This document shows positions 51,382 through 63,096 of a DNA stretch of 64,000 bases, piece after piece; position 1 is the first letter of the stretch, and every line of letters begins with the position of its first letter. A program made the translations under genes and the position numbers. The notes below the pieces were generated by a model. That model saw only the letters and a program-made list of their open reading frames with translations, ran no database searches and was not told where the DNA came from. This DNA is from Symsagittifera roscoffensis (Eukaryota; Xenacoelomorpha; Acoela; Convolutidae). Location: assembly GCF_963678635.1 (NCBI RefSeq), contig NC_087065.1, positions 40,923,430 to 40,987,429 of the forward strand. Reading direction: 5' to 3'.

Positions 51382-54039
51382 CCTATAAAGTGCCCAAAGC
51401 TGACCGAATTTGTCGCTTCGGGAATAAAACCATACAAAACTTGCTTAAACTTCTATACCTCGCGGTATTTCTTGCTTATATTGAGTCACCTGGCATTTGT
51501 ATAGATAGAGGTGCTATTAAACTTATGCTCATTCTATTTTTTCTCATACCAAATTTTGTCAAACCACTTAACAAAATTTTTCCTCATGCGGGGAATGTAG
51601 TGAGGCGACCTTCGGTACCTCTTTATCAACTTGTCTTTTGTGCAGTAACTCTGCAGTTTATTTCATTAATCTTAATCAAGGTCACTCAGCGGCTTATATC
51701 GAGTGCCACGTTGAACGTGGCCACTCTCTTGTTTACTTACATCAATGTTAGATGTAACCATTTTTCCTTGCTGTTATACTCTCGGTTAAAGACTAACCGT
51801 TAAAATACTAAATTGATACTGAGTATCTAACTAAACTACTTATCGTAACCAATTATCAAACCAATAATCAATTTACATTTATTTACACAACTATGTTTTG
51901 AAGTCAATAAACTCGGCAAATGTCAGAATTCATTGCATAATTTTTTCGATTATTTTAAAACTATGAGGTCTGATTGGTCGACAAAATATTAACACATTCG
52001 GACCTTCGCGCACGAGTGATTCCCCCCATATATGATTTCAATTCCTCCAAACAGAAAAAATTTCTACTAACCTGTTTTTATTTGTTCTGACTTTATAGTT
52101 TGGTTTTCAATTGCTTAATAAAAAAACTCTTTTTGGATGGTTTGATTGAGTGTAATAGATCTATATCAAAAAATCATGCTGTGAAAGACCGAGACTACCA
52201 TCAAGTTTTCTAACTGAATGGTCAATTTATTGTATGCATAGTTCCAGCGTGATATCTGAAGTAGATGTTACTAAATAACTTTATGGGCGAATTTTGCATA
52301 ACTTCAAATTTTAATCCTATTTCATGTTTGGCATAGTTGAACCTCTCAATCACTTCTGACATACCTCTAAATCAACTCAGTTTTCTAATTAGATTTCTTT
52401 ATCAATCTTATTCTGATCTGGACCTCCACTCTTGCACATAATGTAGTCTTTACAATCGAGTTTTCTTAACGTCACAAGACGTTGTTCAAAACACGCGGCT
52501 TTGGAGAAATTTTCAAACTTCTGTACTTCAAAATATAAAATTTACTAGGAGAGAATATATTTTTATATGTATGTTTTTTCTCTCAAAATGTTCTGTCGGA
52601 CTTTTTTAAGCTTACTGCTTTTACTATAAATTTTCACATATCTGTTTGTGAAAAACCTCACATCAGATTTAAAAAAATGTAGGCAGAAAACTTGAATCAC
52701 AATCATCAATTTACCAAAAGAGTGCGCTAGTACGGTTGTTCATCAATTTGAAAGGCGTTCACAAAAATAGTGCGAGGTCAAGCTCTCCCTTGAACTGTAG
52801 CTTCAGGAAAATCATAGTCTGACTGATTTGGTCTTTAACAGTGTCACCAAGCGTTACTGTATAAAACAGTGTTAGCAACTCATGCCTTCGAGTCGCAAAA
52901 AAAGCTTCACTAAACGAAAAGAACAACTGCGTTATAATCATTCTCTTCGGTAGCCCTATGTTTTCGGAAATACCAAGATTATCAGAGAAATTCAAAAAGC
53001 AAGGATAGCCGGTTACTGTGCAAGTAGCACAGAATGTTCCGACCACAGTCTTAAAAAATACAAATATATATTTTTTTCAAATTGGTGTCGTTTTTTTTCG
53101 GCATGATGTGATAAAAAGATGCGAACAAAAAAAACTTAGGCTTGTTCGAGATTCATAGTAAAATAAGTCAATTGAAAACAGTTTTTGAAGAAAAAACGAA
53201 AAATTATTTAAAAAAACTGATTTTTTTTTAATTTTCTAGCTTTCGATTCCCAAAATTGCGTTAGAAAACTCCAAAAACTACCTTTATTTGAGTAAAATCA
53301 ATTTTTCACGGCTTAGATTCAGCTTAAATAAGCTTTTTAAGCCTACACGGTCACCGTATTAACTCGAAATTAGACAAATATCAGTTTTTCTCTACACTGA
53401 AAATTTTTTGAAAATCACGACTGAAAGGGCTTTAACATGATATGTCACTCGACCCATTCCGATGATTATTTCTGCTACCTGATATTGCGTGAAAAAAAAA
53501 TTAAAAGACACGCGAATACAAAATTACTCCCCATTTTCAATGGTCGGAACAATAAAATTCGGCCAAAATGTCTATTACTGACCATTTTTCAAAAATGTTT
53601 TAAGCTAGCTAATTCAGGAACGTTTTTCGCTTTTAGTGACTGTGCAAAAAAAGTAGACTCTAAAATTATCTCAATTTAATGCCTAAGAACCTTGATCTCA
53701 TTCATATCCTTCCATGGGAAATTGGAGACCAAATTTCAGCTCCTTCTTCCCCTCTAAGAGCGATGACTTGGAACAATGCCATAGAAGAATGTTAACTAAA
53801 ACAAACTTCTCGAACTAAACAGATCCGGCTTTTAAGGTAGATCGCGTGTCTTAGGTATTTTGAGAATTTTAATTGAGGTAGATAACTGGATAAGAGCAAA
53901 GTGGGTGAACTTTTACTGTAATGTGATTACCTTGACCTGGAACTAGTGTTGGCTATGACCGTAATAAAATGACGATTAAAAATAAAAAATGTTTTTTTTC
54001 TGGTATTGATCCAAAATCAGCAAATATTGTTTTTTTTCC
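51382..54039. other. Non-coding stretch
   Basis: The 162-codon ORF at 51315-51803 crosses the MITE right end and has no motif. A reversed short dispersed repeat lies at 52975-53055. No gene is recognised. Confidence 0.5.
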
Positions 54040-54420
54040 GTCGCTGTGATGTCCGTAATGAAGACTGCGAAGTCCTGAATTTTCCGATTGCACTTTTCAA
54101 TTTTCTTCATTTTATTTCCCCCCACGCTATGTAAAATACAAAAGCCTCAATTTAATTTGGACCAAATTCATTTGCCTTGTACGCGTGTTATTTGAACGCA
54201 ATAGTTTGCACGCTAATTGTCCCAAATTGGCCAAATTATCAATTTTGAAACCCCGTAACCCTCCAAAATTAATCACAGGTAAAACAACATTTTTTTTGAA
54301 TTTAAACTCAGGACAGCAATATTTTCTAGATGCTATAGAAAAATTTCGTCCAAAATTCGTCATAAACGCTTAGCTGACAAAACAAAAATTGACTGAAGAA
54401 AAATAATCACACCAAGCATA
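54040..54420 (-). repeat. Half-kb dispersed repeat, copy without its first end
   Basis: It contains AAGTCCTGAATTTTCCGATTG and ends CACACCAAGCATAAGAT. Confidence 0.55.
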
Positions 54421-54507
54421 AGATATGTTCAAAAAAACGGAACATTAAAACATTTTAATTGAATCTTATTGGCTAAGATTGGATCTTTTATACACTTATA
54501 CATGGAA

Positions 54508-54900
54508 ACAAGACTCCTCGTATACCAGGGCAAAGCCCTGAATGTTTCGACTGCCCCTTGATGCATATCGAATAATTTATTGGAAAAAAAAATTAAAAAA
54601 CTATAAACTTTGAACAATATCAAAAATCAAGCGTGAAAACTTGAGTGGTACCAATTTAATACGACCGATTAGCTAGCCTCAATTCAATCTGGAACAATTT
54701 TGTTGTGTGGAAAAGTAATCACGCATCAATAACTTGCATTATGATTTCAACATTACGATGAAACTTTCAAAGCCCGCATAAACTAATCCAGAGCTTGACC
54801 AGATTGGCAAATTTCAAGTTACCAGATTTTTCCAAAAAATGATCGGAGGCAAAATATCTTTTTTTAAAATTGATTTCAAGGCGTCGATATTTTCAATGAT
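54508..54900 (-). repeat. Half-kb dispersed repeat, copy
   Basis: It starts AACAAGACTCCTCGTATACC with a CAGGGCAAAGCCCTG hairpin and loses its far end at about 54900. Confidence 0.7.
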
Positions 54901-54929
54901 ATATAGTTGCTCCTAATTTTACCTTAAAA

Positions 54930-55110
54930 ATAATATATATGCCTGGGGTGGTTATTTTTAAGTCACTTTTTGGCGATCAAAATAATAGATTTTAAAAAAA
55001 TATATTTTTAATTTCGATTGAAGATTTTTTTCCAGAAAATTAATCGATATGGGTTAATTGGCAGTCGGAACATTCAGCGCTTCGACGTGATATTCGAAAA
55101 GTCTTGTTTA
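54930..55110 (+). repeat. Half-kb dispersed repeat, internally deleted copy
   Basis: It has ATATATGCCTGGGGTGG at the left and GGCAGTCGGAACATTCAGCG, then AAAGTCTTGTTT, at the right. Confidence 0.6.
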
Positions 55111-55199
55111 ATTTTTTAAGAAACTATGATTTCGATCGCCAAAAGTGGACTGAACAAAAAACCACCCCATATATAAATATTCCATTTAATGGGAAATTT

Positions 55200-56440
55200 G
55201 GCGGAATTATTTCTTTTTGTGACTGAAATTTGTTTGCTGACTAATTTTTAGTTTTCGTTCGAGTTTTCTAAAACCTAAATAAGATTTTCACTTGAAGCAA
55301 CTGAATATTTCATGCCAGTATCGGATATCAAGAGGACAGCACTTCAAGCCGAGTCGTAAAATTCGGGACTTCAAATCAAAAATTTGTCGGAAGTCTAATG
55401 TCTAGGAATACTATAAACTGTTGAAAGTGTTTTCCAAGTGTAAAAATAAGTTATGCCTTTCAAAATCCGGTTAATCTAAACATCTGATGAAACTCTTAAG
55501 TGATGCATTGCTACGAAGAACGCCTATTATGGAACAAACTTGCCAAAATTTATGAAAAAAATTTTATTGGTGAAAAATTACAGTTTTGAGGCGCTTGTAA
55601 AGCTTAATTTTTGGCTTGACGTCACTCCGACGTGAAGTCACATCGGCCTGTTGTCCTAGACATAATTTATGCATTCGGGTTAATGTTTTATATATCATTT
55701 ATAACTAATACTTTGATATGCAATAGGGTTGAAGTTAATACTCTTCTTGTATTATAGGATACCCTTCAATAGGATACTCTTCTTGTCTTTGAGAAATTTT
55801 GATTTACGCTCACATTTTGCCTAAATAGTAGCACTCTTAGCTGTTCCCTTTATATAATGAGAAAAGTTTTGTGATAATTTTGAACTAAGTTAAAACTTTT
55901 CTGTGACTTCAAGATGAAGAGAAACAACAAAAAATATATAACACAGAAGGTTTTTTTCTTCTTCAGATTTATTAAACTGGTTACATTGCCGCTGCTGATC
56001 TCATGGTATCAATCATATCAGTCTTGAAAAATTTTCTCTCTGTTTTTCATACGGTTTTCCTGTCCATAATTTGGTGGTTTTATGACTGGTGTATAAAATT
56101 TATTTTATAATGGTTTATAAAATTGCAGTCGAAAATGAAATCTTTCAATGTAAAATGATGAACAAAATGGTGCATCATGAACAAAATTTAAACAAAAGAA
56201 TGAAAAAAAAAACGCGTTTTATACGTTTAATGATTTGAAAACTGCTAATATTGTTTTCAGAAATTTCAAACAGGCCAACGGTTAGGAAAAAATTAAATGT
56301 AAGCAATTTAGGTGCAAGATCGGAGAGTAAACGGTCAAACAAAATAAATTATGTTCTAGTAGCATCGAGTAAAATAATTTGAATTGGCTTATAATTCTTT
56401 GCAAACATTTGAAAATGGGATACAAATAAATTATTATTGC
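55200..56440. other. Non-coding stretch, nothing recognised
   Basis: AT-rich, no supported ORF, no clear inverted repeat. Confidence 0.5.
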
Positions 56441-56442
56441 TC

Positions 56443-56810
56443 CGAGTTTTGAAGAAAAAGCAATATTTAATCGGTGTGGTTTTTTAATCGGAAATTTTTC
56501 AGCGATTGAAAAAATAGCCATTAACAAAATTCCTTATACCCCATTGAAGATATCGACTCCATGAAATCAAATGTCAGAAGATATTTTACCTCCGATTCTT
56601 TTTTTTGCAATTTTCTGGTAGTTTGAAAGTTGCCAATTTGTTTATGCTCTGGACGATTTTATGCGCGCATTGTCCCAAATTGAGTTGAGGCTAACTAGTC
56701 GGTCATAATAATTTCGTACGACTGATTTTTTCACACTTGTTCCTGTCCAATTTTTATAGTTTTCAATATTTTTTTCCGAAAAAACTAATTAATATGGGCA
56801 GTTTTTTCTA
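56443..56810 (+). repeat. Half-kb dispersed repeat, partial copy
   Basis: Left part from CTCCGAGTTTTGAAGAAAAA and the CCCATTGAAGATATCGACTC block; the right end fades at GGGCAGTTTTTTC. Confidence 0.6.
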
Positions 56811-58292
56811 ATCGTGTAGTCAATCGTCGAGCCGCTGAACTTGTTTTTGTCCATTTCTGCACTTTTTATCTCCTTTCTGAAAATTCCCACTCAAAATCCA
56901 CTCATTGATTTCGTTTTTTTTTCTCACCTAAGAATCTCTTATTTCGTTTTTTACACTATGATTTCTTCTTCAATCCGTGTTTACCTTCTTCCGACCCTCA
57001 GTTTAAATGCTTGAAGAATTTATAGACTCTTCAACACTGTCGTTACAAAATTGCGGTGAAGTAAAACGGCTTTCAAAAGCTACTGGTCTCACTTCAGCTT
57101 AGAATTTCCGACATATTCAGTTGATCTGAGACATGTGTGCATATCTCAGATTTCAGCCCCATATACAACCACGCTGTCACAACGGCCCTATACCAAGGTG
57201 CGTACAGAAATCTGGCACTGACTAGTTCAAAAACGGTCGCGATCCGAAGCAGAGCGATGCAAGACGTCTCAAACAAATATACACTTTTGTTGTATTTGTT
57301 CCACTAAAGCTCGCTCCTCGGCGGCTCTGCTTTTTATAATTCTGAGGATATCTTTATATCCCTTTAACTCCAATAAAGGTCCAATAACAAGCTCAATGGA
57401 TAATATATCTTCGGCGTTCCAGCCTAAAATCATTTATGAACAAAGCCGGGTAGCTCCCATGAGTTAAACTATTGTCTGGTTGGTTGTAGAGAAGACAAAG
57501 AGTGTTTTTGCAAAAGTAATTCTAATCAGTAACCTCATCAGTACCCTAATCAGTACCCTCAGAAAATGTTTCTATGATGTTAAATCAACAGGAGATGACA
57601 CTGAGAAAGCAAACGTTTTAATTGTTTTTCTGAAGGTGTTATCAAAAGAAAGCTGAACTTGACCTGATACTAAAAAGCAGCAATGGCTGTCATAAAAAAC
57701 ACTGAAAGCGAACGAATTAAAACTTTATGTAAATCTCGAAAGTCTTCAAATAAAAAATCATCGAGTTTTGACAATATTGACAATATTACCAGAAAAAGCT
57801 AATCCAACAGCCGAAGTCGCACATACTTTTGTTCAAAACTGTCATCAACAAAATTCACTACACAATTCAATCTTAAACTAGTCGGATAGTACAAATACTC
57901 TTAGAAGGAAACAAGCAGCAGCGGAAAGCTACCGCATGATCATTTTGCTGTGCTCTGTTACAAAAGTAGTGAAGCTCTAAGTTTTAAAGAAAAAAATCCG
58001 CTTGTGTGTTTTTTTCAGAAAAAACGCTCCAAATGGCTTCAGACATAATCATTCAGCAGTACTACATCTGAGAGTTTTGTTGTTGTTGTGATTTGTTTTA
58101 GTGTCCTAAATAAACTTCGGTATTTAATTAATACCTGTTAACCAATTTAGTTACGACCATTGGTCGATATGAGAAAAGGTCAGTTGTCCTTTTAACGTTC
58201 TTAATTCACATACTTCCTTTTAATAGTTTTAATCTTTTAAGTTTATGTACAGTATTTGTACATAGGTATACAAAATTAGAATAGTTTATTAT
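56811..58292. other. Non-coding; probably includes the LTR of the next element
   Basis: No gene. The 5' LTR of the Ty3/Gypsy element that follows should lie in about 58000-58387, but its start cannot be set without the other LTR, which is outside the window. Confidence 0.4.
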
Positions 58293-58361
58293 GGCGGTCT
58301 AATGATTCGAACGTGCGTGGAATTCCCCCCTTTTGGCCTAACCATACCCTAGAGCCACCGC
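58293..58361 (-). tRNA. tRNA-like sequence (degenerate), just upstream of the Gypsy gag
   Basis: On the minus strand 69 nt run GCGGTGGCTCTAGGGTATGG...CGTTCGAATCATTAGACCGCC. The first five bases pair with ACCGC near the 3' end. GGCTCTAGGGTATGG resembles a tRNA-Pro type A box and GTTCGAATC a B box. The T stem and part of the acceptor stem do not pair, so it is not a functional tRNA. It may be a tRNA-derived insertion or chance likeness. Confidence 0.3.
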
Positions 58362-58386
58362 ATGCCAATGGAGCGACCAATTTCAA

Positions 58387-59268
58387 TTGGCGATCATTGC
58401 CAAAGAAAATCTGAATTTAGAGAGTCTGAATGGACCAGAGATCCCAGAGACACAAATACCAATTTTGGAACAAGCAACAGGCAGCGAGTCGGACACGGAA
58501 AGAGCCAACAGAGAGAATAGGAACAAAAACGCGATGAAACAGTACGAATCCGCCGAAGAAAAGCGGATCAACGAAGAAAAGAGGAAATTTAATGGAATGA
58601 GACGAACGGAGGCGGACAAGAAACTGCGGTCAATTTTATTTCTAGCCTTAGGGAGCGAAGGAAAAAGAGTCCTTACACAGAAGAACCCGAGAGTCAAGAT
58701 TTTAGCAATAACTTTCTCCGAGTTCTGGACTTTGCTTGACGCCGCATTTAACAAACCGCCCAACACAACGTTTGAAAGATACAAATTATTAAATCGGAAG
58801 CAGAAAGACCGCGAGTCTTACGAACAACTTTGGGGAGCCCTGACGGATTTGGCTAGCACGTGCAACATCAAGGAATCCGACGAGGCAGAGTGGATAAGGG
58901 ACATTTTCATCTGCAATATGAAAAACACAGACACCCAGAGGAAACTACTGGCAGCTACCATAAGCCCGTCGGAAGCACTTAATCCAGCTTTAATCGATGA
59001 AAAGGGATATTTTAATCACCAGAAATTGACGAATATGTCACGGTCGTCGACCAACGGGACAACTTTCAAACTTTTTAACAATCATAATCCGATCAAAAAG
59101 GAACCGAGCCTAAACATTGAACGGAGTAATTCGTGCATGAAATGTGGAGATGCATTTACGAAAAGGCACTTAAACGTCTGCCCAGCGAAGGACATAACCT
59201 GTAAAAATAGTAATTATAAGGGCACTTCGCCAAATTATGTAAATCGCGTAATAAAAGACCAACTGTAA
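58387..59268 (+). pseudogene. gag: Gag of the decayed Gypsy element, 293 codons
   Basis: A frame open from 58342 to TAA 59266-59268. The first in-frame ATG is at 58534, so the start is uncertain. Residues 70-200 resemble Gypsy capsid (FWTLLDAAFNKPPNTTFERY, ESYEQLWGALTDLASTC). A zinc-knuckle CMKCGDAF with H and C following lies near residue 257. The second knuckle has lost its paired Cys and His (CKNSNYKG). It is long enough to be nearly complete but seems to be losing function. Confidence 0.75.
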
Positions 59269-59279
59269 ATACTGTATCA

Positions 59280-60063
59280 GATAATTATGTAAACACCGAG
59301 AATTGTACATTCGCACCCCCGGAAAACTCGTGGGCGGAAGACCAAGAATCGTGTGATGTTAGAAATGCGGGAAAGGAGTACGAACAGAGTGACGATGACG
59401 ATTTTTCGGTGTTGAGTGTGAGAACTATTTACGACAAAAACGGTCTCGAAACAAAGAAACTTCTGAACTTAGGCATCGGCTGGGATATGATTGTAAACAT
59501 ACCAGTAGAATCAGCAAGCCCCGTAAGATTTTTAAAATAGAATGTATTACACGAAATTAAACTGAGATATCCGAACCTCAAAATACACCCAGTGGAGAAA
59601 AGGATAAAAAACTTATATTGCGGATTCACCAACGACACGATCAATATCTTGGGAAAGATAATCGTCAGGACACAATCCAATGGGTGGATCAGCGAAGAAA
59701 CCCCGTTCTTCATAATTGGCGGACATGAACGAAACATCCTGGAGAACGACAATTTACCCAATCTGGGCATAGAAGTGTCACAGAGGAAATGCCACCAACC
59801 AATTTGCATGGTCAACCAACCTACACTCGAGAGTGAGTACAAAAACTTACCTTCTTTATCTGACAAGATTTTTAACGAGCTCAAAGAACTATTCACTAGA
59901 GTGGGGAAAATACCTAACGACCGAAAACTAAAAGATTTCCACTCACCTTTTAAACCAATACAATCCAAAGGGAGAAGAGTCCCGCTTCACTTACTCGCTG
60001 GAGTGAACGAAGAATTAAAAAGAACGGAGACAAAAGGTCATATAATAAAATTAGAGAAATAGG
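59280..60063 (+). pseudogene. pol: Pol N-terminus with mutated protease
   Basis: The frame runs from about 59280 and is cut by TAG 59538-59540 and TAG 60061-60063. The protease active-site position reads VESASPVRF, where family members have a D-S/T-G triad, so the catalytic Asp and the Gly are both changed. Downstream, IIGGHERNILENDNLPNLGI matches the end of the protease, and a segment with NDRKLKDFHSPFKPIQSKGR leads into the RT. No active protein is possible. Confidence 0.75.
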
Positions 60064-61534
60064 ACGAAGATTGCTTTATCAGCCCAATTTTAATAACTCG
60101 GAAAAATGATGATTCGATCAAACTGGCGTTAGACTCCAAACTATTCAACGATCAAGTTTTTAAAAATAAGTATCAAATGCCAAATATTACGAAACTATAG
60201 ACAACGTGGCTCTTCAAATTTCGGAGAAATCCTACGGGCGAGTTTGGTTTAGTAATTCAGACCTGAAAAACGCGTATAGCCAACTCAAACTATGCGAACA
60301 AACGAGTAGGCAGTGCAATTTTAGTATAGTAGGCGGCAGAACTACCGGAACGTATCGATTTTTAACGGGATTTTACGGACTGGGGGACATGCCAAATGAA
60401 TTCCAACGGGTCATGAACTCACTGTTGAAAAATATCCTCTTCACAAATTGCTACATAGACGACATCCTGGTAGCTTCGCGTGGATCCTTGGAAGAACACA
60501 AAGCAATAGTGTATAAAATTTTATCAATATTAGATAAGAACAATATGGCAGTTAAATGGGGGAAATGCGCATTTTTTAAATCAGATATCGAATGGCTTGG
60601 CTTCAAAATTTCCGGCGATGGAGTACGACCTTTGGTCGGTAAAGCAGACGCAATAAAAAAATTGCCACCCCCCAAGAATATTTCCGAATTACGTTCGTTC
60701 TTCGGTTCGATAAACCAGTACGTAAAATTCGTCCCTAACTTATCGACCCTAAGTTCTCCCCTTCGTCCTCTACTAAATAAAAAATCGATTTACAAATGGG
60801 ACAAAAACCATTCTATAGCGTTTGAGAAGTTAAAAGCGGAAATCGTAAATATCACAGAAAACAGTCACTTTGATATAAAAGAGAAGACAAGACTGAAAAC
60901 AGATGCTTCACACAACGGACTAGAACGATTACAGGGCGACCAGTTGAAAACAATCGCGTTCGCATCTAGGTTTTTGAATAACCATGAAATGAAGTATTCT
61001 ACCAATGAATTAGAGTTGCTGGGAGTCGTATGGGCAACCGAACCTTTTAGAAACTACCTGTATGGAACTGAACTTCAAATTGTAACAGACCATAAAGCAT
61101 TACTATCAGCACTCTCAGCAAACCTTGGGAATAAAACGATGCACAGTCGGTTGACCCGTTGGTTGAACAGGCTTTCACCATTCAATTTTAAAATATCGCA
61201 TTTACCGGGAAAGGATATGAGTTTTACAGATCTTTTATCTAGACCTCCTTCGGGTAAAACCCTCCCAATTTCTCACTATGACGATGAATTTGTAGTCACT
61301 TCAATCGAAAAAATTCAGAAAATTCTATTGAATAAACAACATTCTAAAATTGTTACTGTAAATACTGTAGATAGACCAGCGGTCGCTGCAAATACTTATT
61401 CTCGAGTTACTACAATCCCGTCCGGAAACGAAAATTCAAGCGACGTGATTGGTCAGAATTGGTTAAAAAGATCTTTAGCTTTATTTAATCTCAAAATTGT
61501 TGCTGCTATCATATCTTGTATCGCTCGGTCATAA
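60064..61534 (+). pseudogene. pol: Pol RT and RNase H of the decayed Gypsy element
   Basis: After a one-base frameshift near 60195 the frame is open to TAA 61532-61534. RT motifs: SNSDLKNAYSQLKLCEQ, FLTGFYGLGDMPNEFQRVMN and YIDDILVAS (about 60450). RNase H: LKTDASHNGLERL, TNELELLGVVWATE and VTDHKALLSAL. A tether (SFTDLLSRPPSG) follows. Catalytic residues are largely kept, but the flanking stops make it non-functional. Confidence 0.85.
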
Positions 61535-62596
61535 CTTGTCATAAAAATTTGTCATAACAATCATACTCGGACAGAAAATTGTACTTCAAAATGTCAACCT
61601 GTTGATAACTCGAAATTCAATTTTAAAAGTATTACTTTTACGGACAAAGTCCTGTTACATTTTATAATAGAAAAAAGACAATTTTTACCATCCTCCAAAA
61701 TACGGCAAGAATTCCCAATGGATAAAGTTAATGAACCCTTACTGATCAATCCCGATGAACATAATATCGTTCTCAAATTCAGACATGACCGACTTTCACC
61801 CGACCAAGCGGACCTCGTAAGAAGATTCAAGACGGACTTAAATCTACCAAATTCCCCGATCCGCCCTGAAAACCACTGTTTAAAGAAACTGCTGCAAATT
61901 ATGACCAGGGAAGATAAAGTGCTGTGGGACTTGATCTAGACGATAAAGACGAATCGACCAATGGGCATACACGGAGCTTACATGAAAATATACGCCAAAG
62001 ATCTACACGTGAAGGACGATGAGCTTTTCCTCGATAACAAATTAGTCGTTCCAGCTACCATCAGAGGAACGTTCAATTCGATGCTCCATGAGACTCATCC
62101 AGGACAGTTTGGGATGAAATCACTTGCCGAATACTTGTTTTGGCCGCAAATTTATCGAGAAAATTACCACCACGGGAGAACGTGTAGTCAATGCTTAAAA
62201 GCTGGTAAGAATAATAAAGTTTTACTAGATACTCATAATATTTCGAAGTTTTCGACGTTGACATTCGCGAATGAAGAAATCAACCTGGACTTGGCGGGAC
62301 CGTTAGACACGTTCTGGGGTAACAATAATTACATCCTTCTTTGCATTGACCGCTATACAAAGTTCCCCTTGGCCAAAATTGTTAACAACACCCCTACGAA
62401 AATTTTAATTTCCTCCTTAAACGATTACTGTCATCTTCACGGGTTCTCAAGAAAAATCAGAGTCGACAAGGGTTCATGCTTTTTATCCCATGATTTCAAA
62501 AAGTTCTGCAAAAACTTCAACATTGAAATTATTTACTGCACAGTCGGCGATCACAGATCCAATAGGCTAGTGGAAAGATTAGTTTACACGATTTAA
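61535..62596 (+). pseudogene. pol: Pol linker and integrase of the decayed Gypsy element
   Basis: The frame of the RT continues open after TAA 61532 to TAG 61937, and again to TAA 62594. The integrase zinc motif is HETHPGQFG...CSQC (about 62085-62195). The DDE residues are in LDLAGPLDT, VDKGSCFLSHDF and GDHRSNRLVERL, so the triad is present. Only the nonsense codons break it. Confidence 0.8.
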
Positions 62597-63096
62597 TTAA
62601 ATTTACTAGCAATGTCTTTCGAATTACCCAAGCCTTCACTAAACGAGTCGATTGAAAAAATTATTTGGAATCTGAGAGTCTCGAAGCAATCCACTATCGG
62701 CTGTACCCCATTTGAAAAGCATTTTAATAGAGCAGCGAACACTAGGTGGAAAAACCTTATGTCCGATATTGACCATTTAGATAAAGGGAAAGCTATCATG
62801 TCCAAAGATCGGGCCACTAACTGGGAACTCCACGACGGGGCAGAAGATGGATATCTGGACGAGGAAAAGGACAGCATGTCAGACCCAGAAGATAAGTTAC
62901 TGCCACTAGCTGGGACGGTCACTACAAATACAAACCCGGACGATAACAAACAAGCTTCAGAACCTCTCGCAAAAAGAAAAGCAGTCATGGGAGGTAATTT
63001 ATAAAGAAAGGTCTCCAACAGGAAAAATAGGGATCCATATTTTAATCTAGTTAAGAAGGATATTATTGACTCTTCAGAACACACCATAAACCCTTG
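62597..63096 (+). pseudogene. pol: Integrase C-terminal part
   Basis: The same frame is open from TAA 62594 to TAA 63002 and then to a TGA near 63094. It includes TIGCTPFEKHFNRAANTRW, normal for the region after the Gypsy integrase core, then an acidic variable stretch. Confidence 0.7.

Noticed and set aside
51315-51803. 162-codon plus-strand ORF
   Set aside because: It crosses the end of an inverted-repeat element and shows no domain or repeat-free coding signal.
57094-57290. Minus-strand stretch with a VVVYGAEI-like segment
   Set aside because: It resembles the tail of LINE reverse transcriptases only over a few residues; too weak to annotate.
58293-58361. Functional tRNA gene
   Set aside because: The T stem does not pair and the acceptor stem is only partly paired; kept only as tRNA-like.
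59429-59968. 179-codon minus ORF
   Set aside because: Antisense shadow of the Gypsy pol region.
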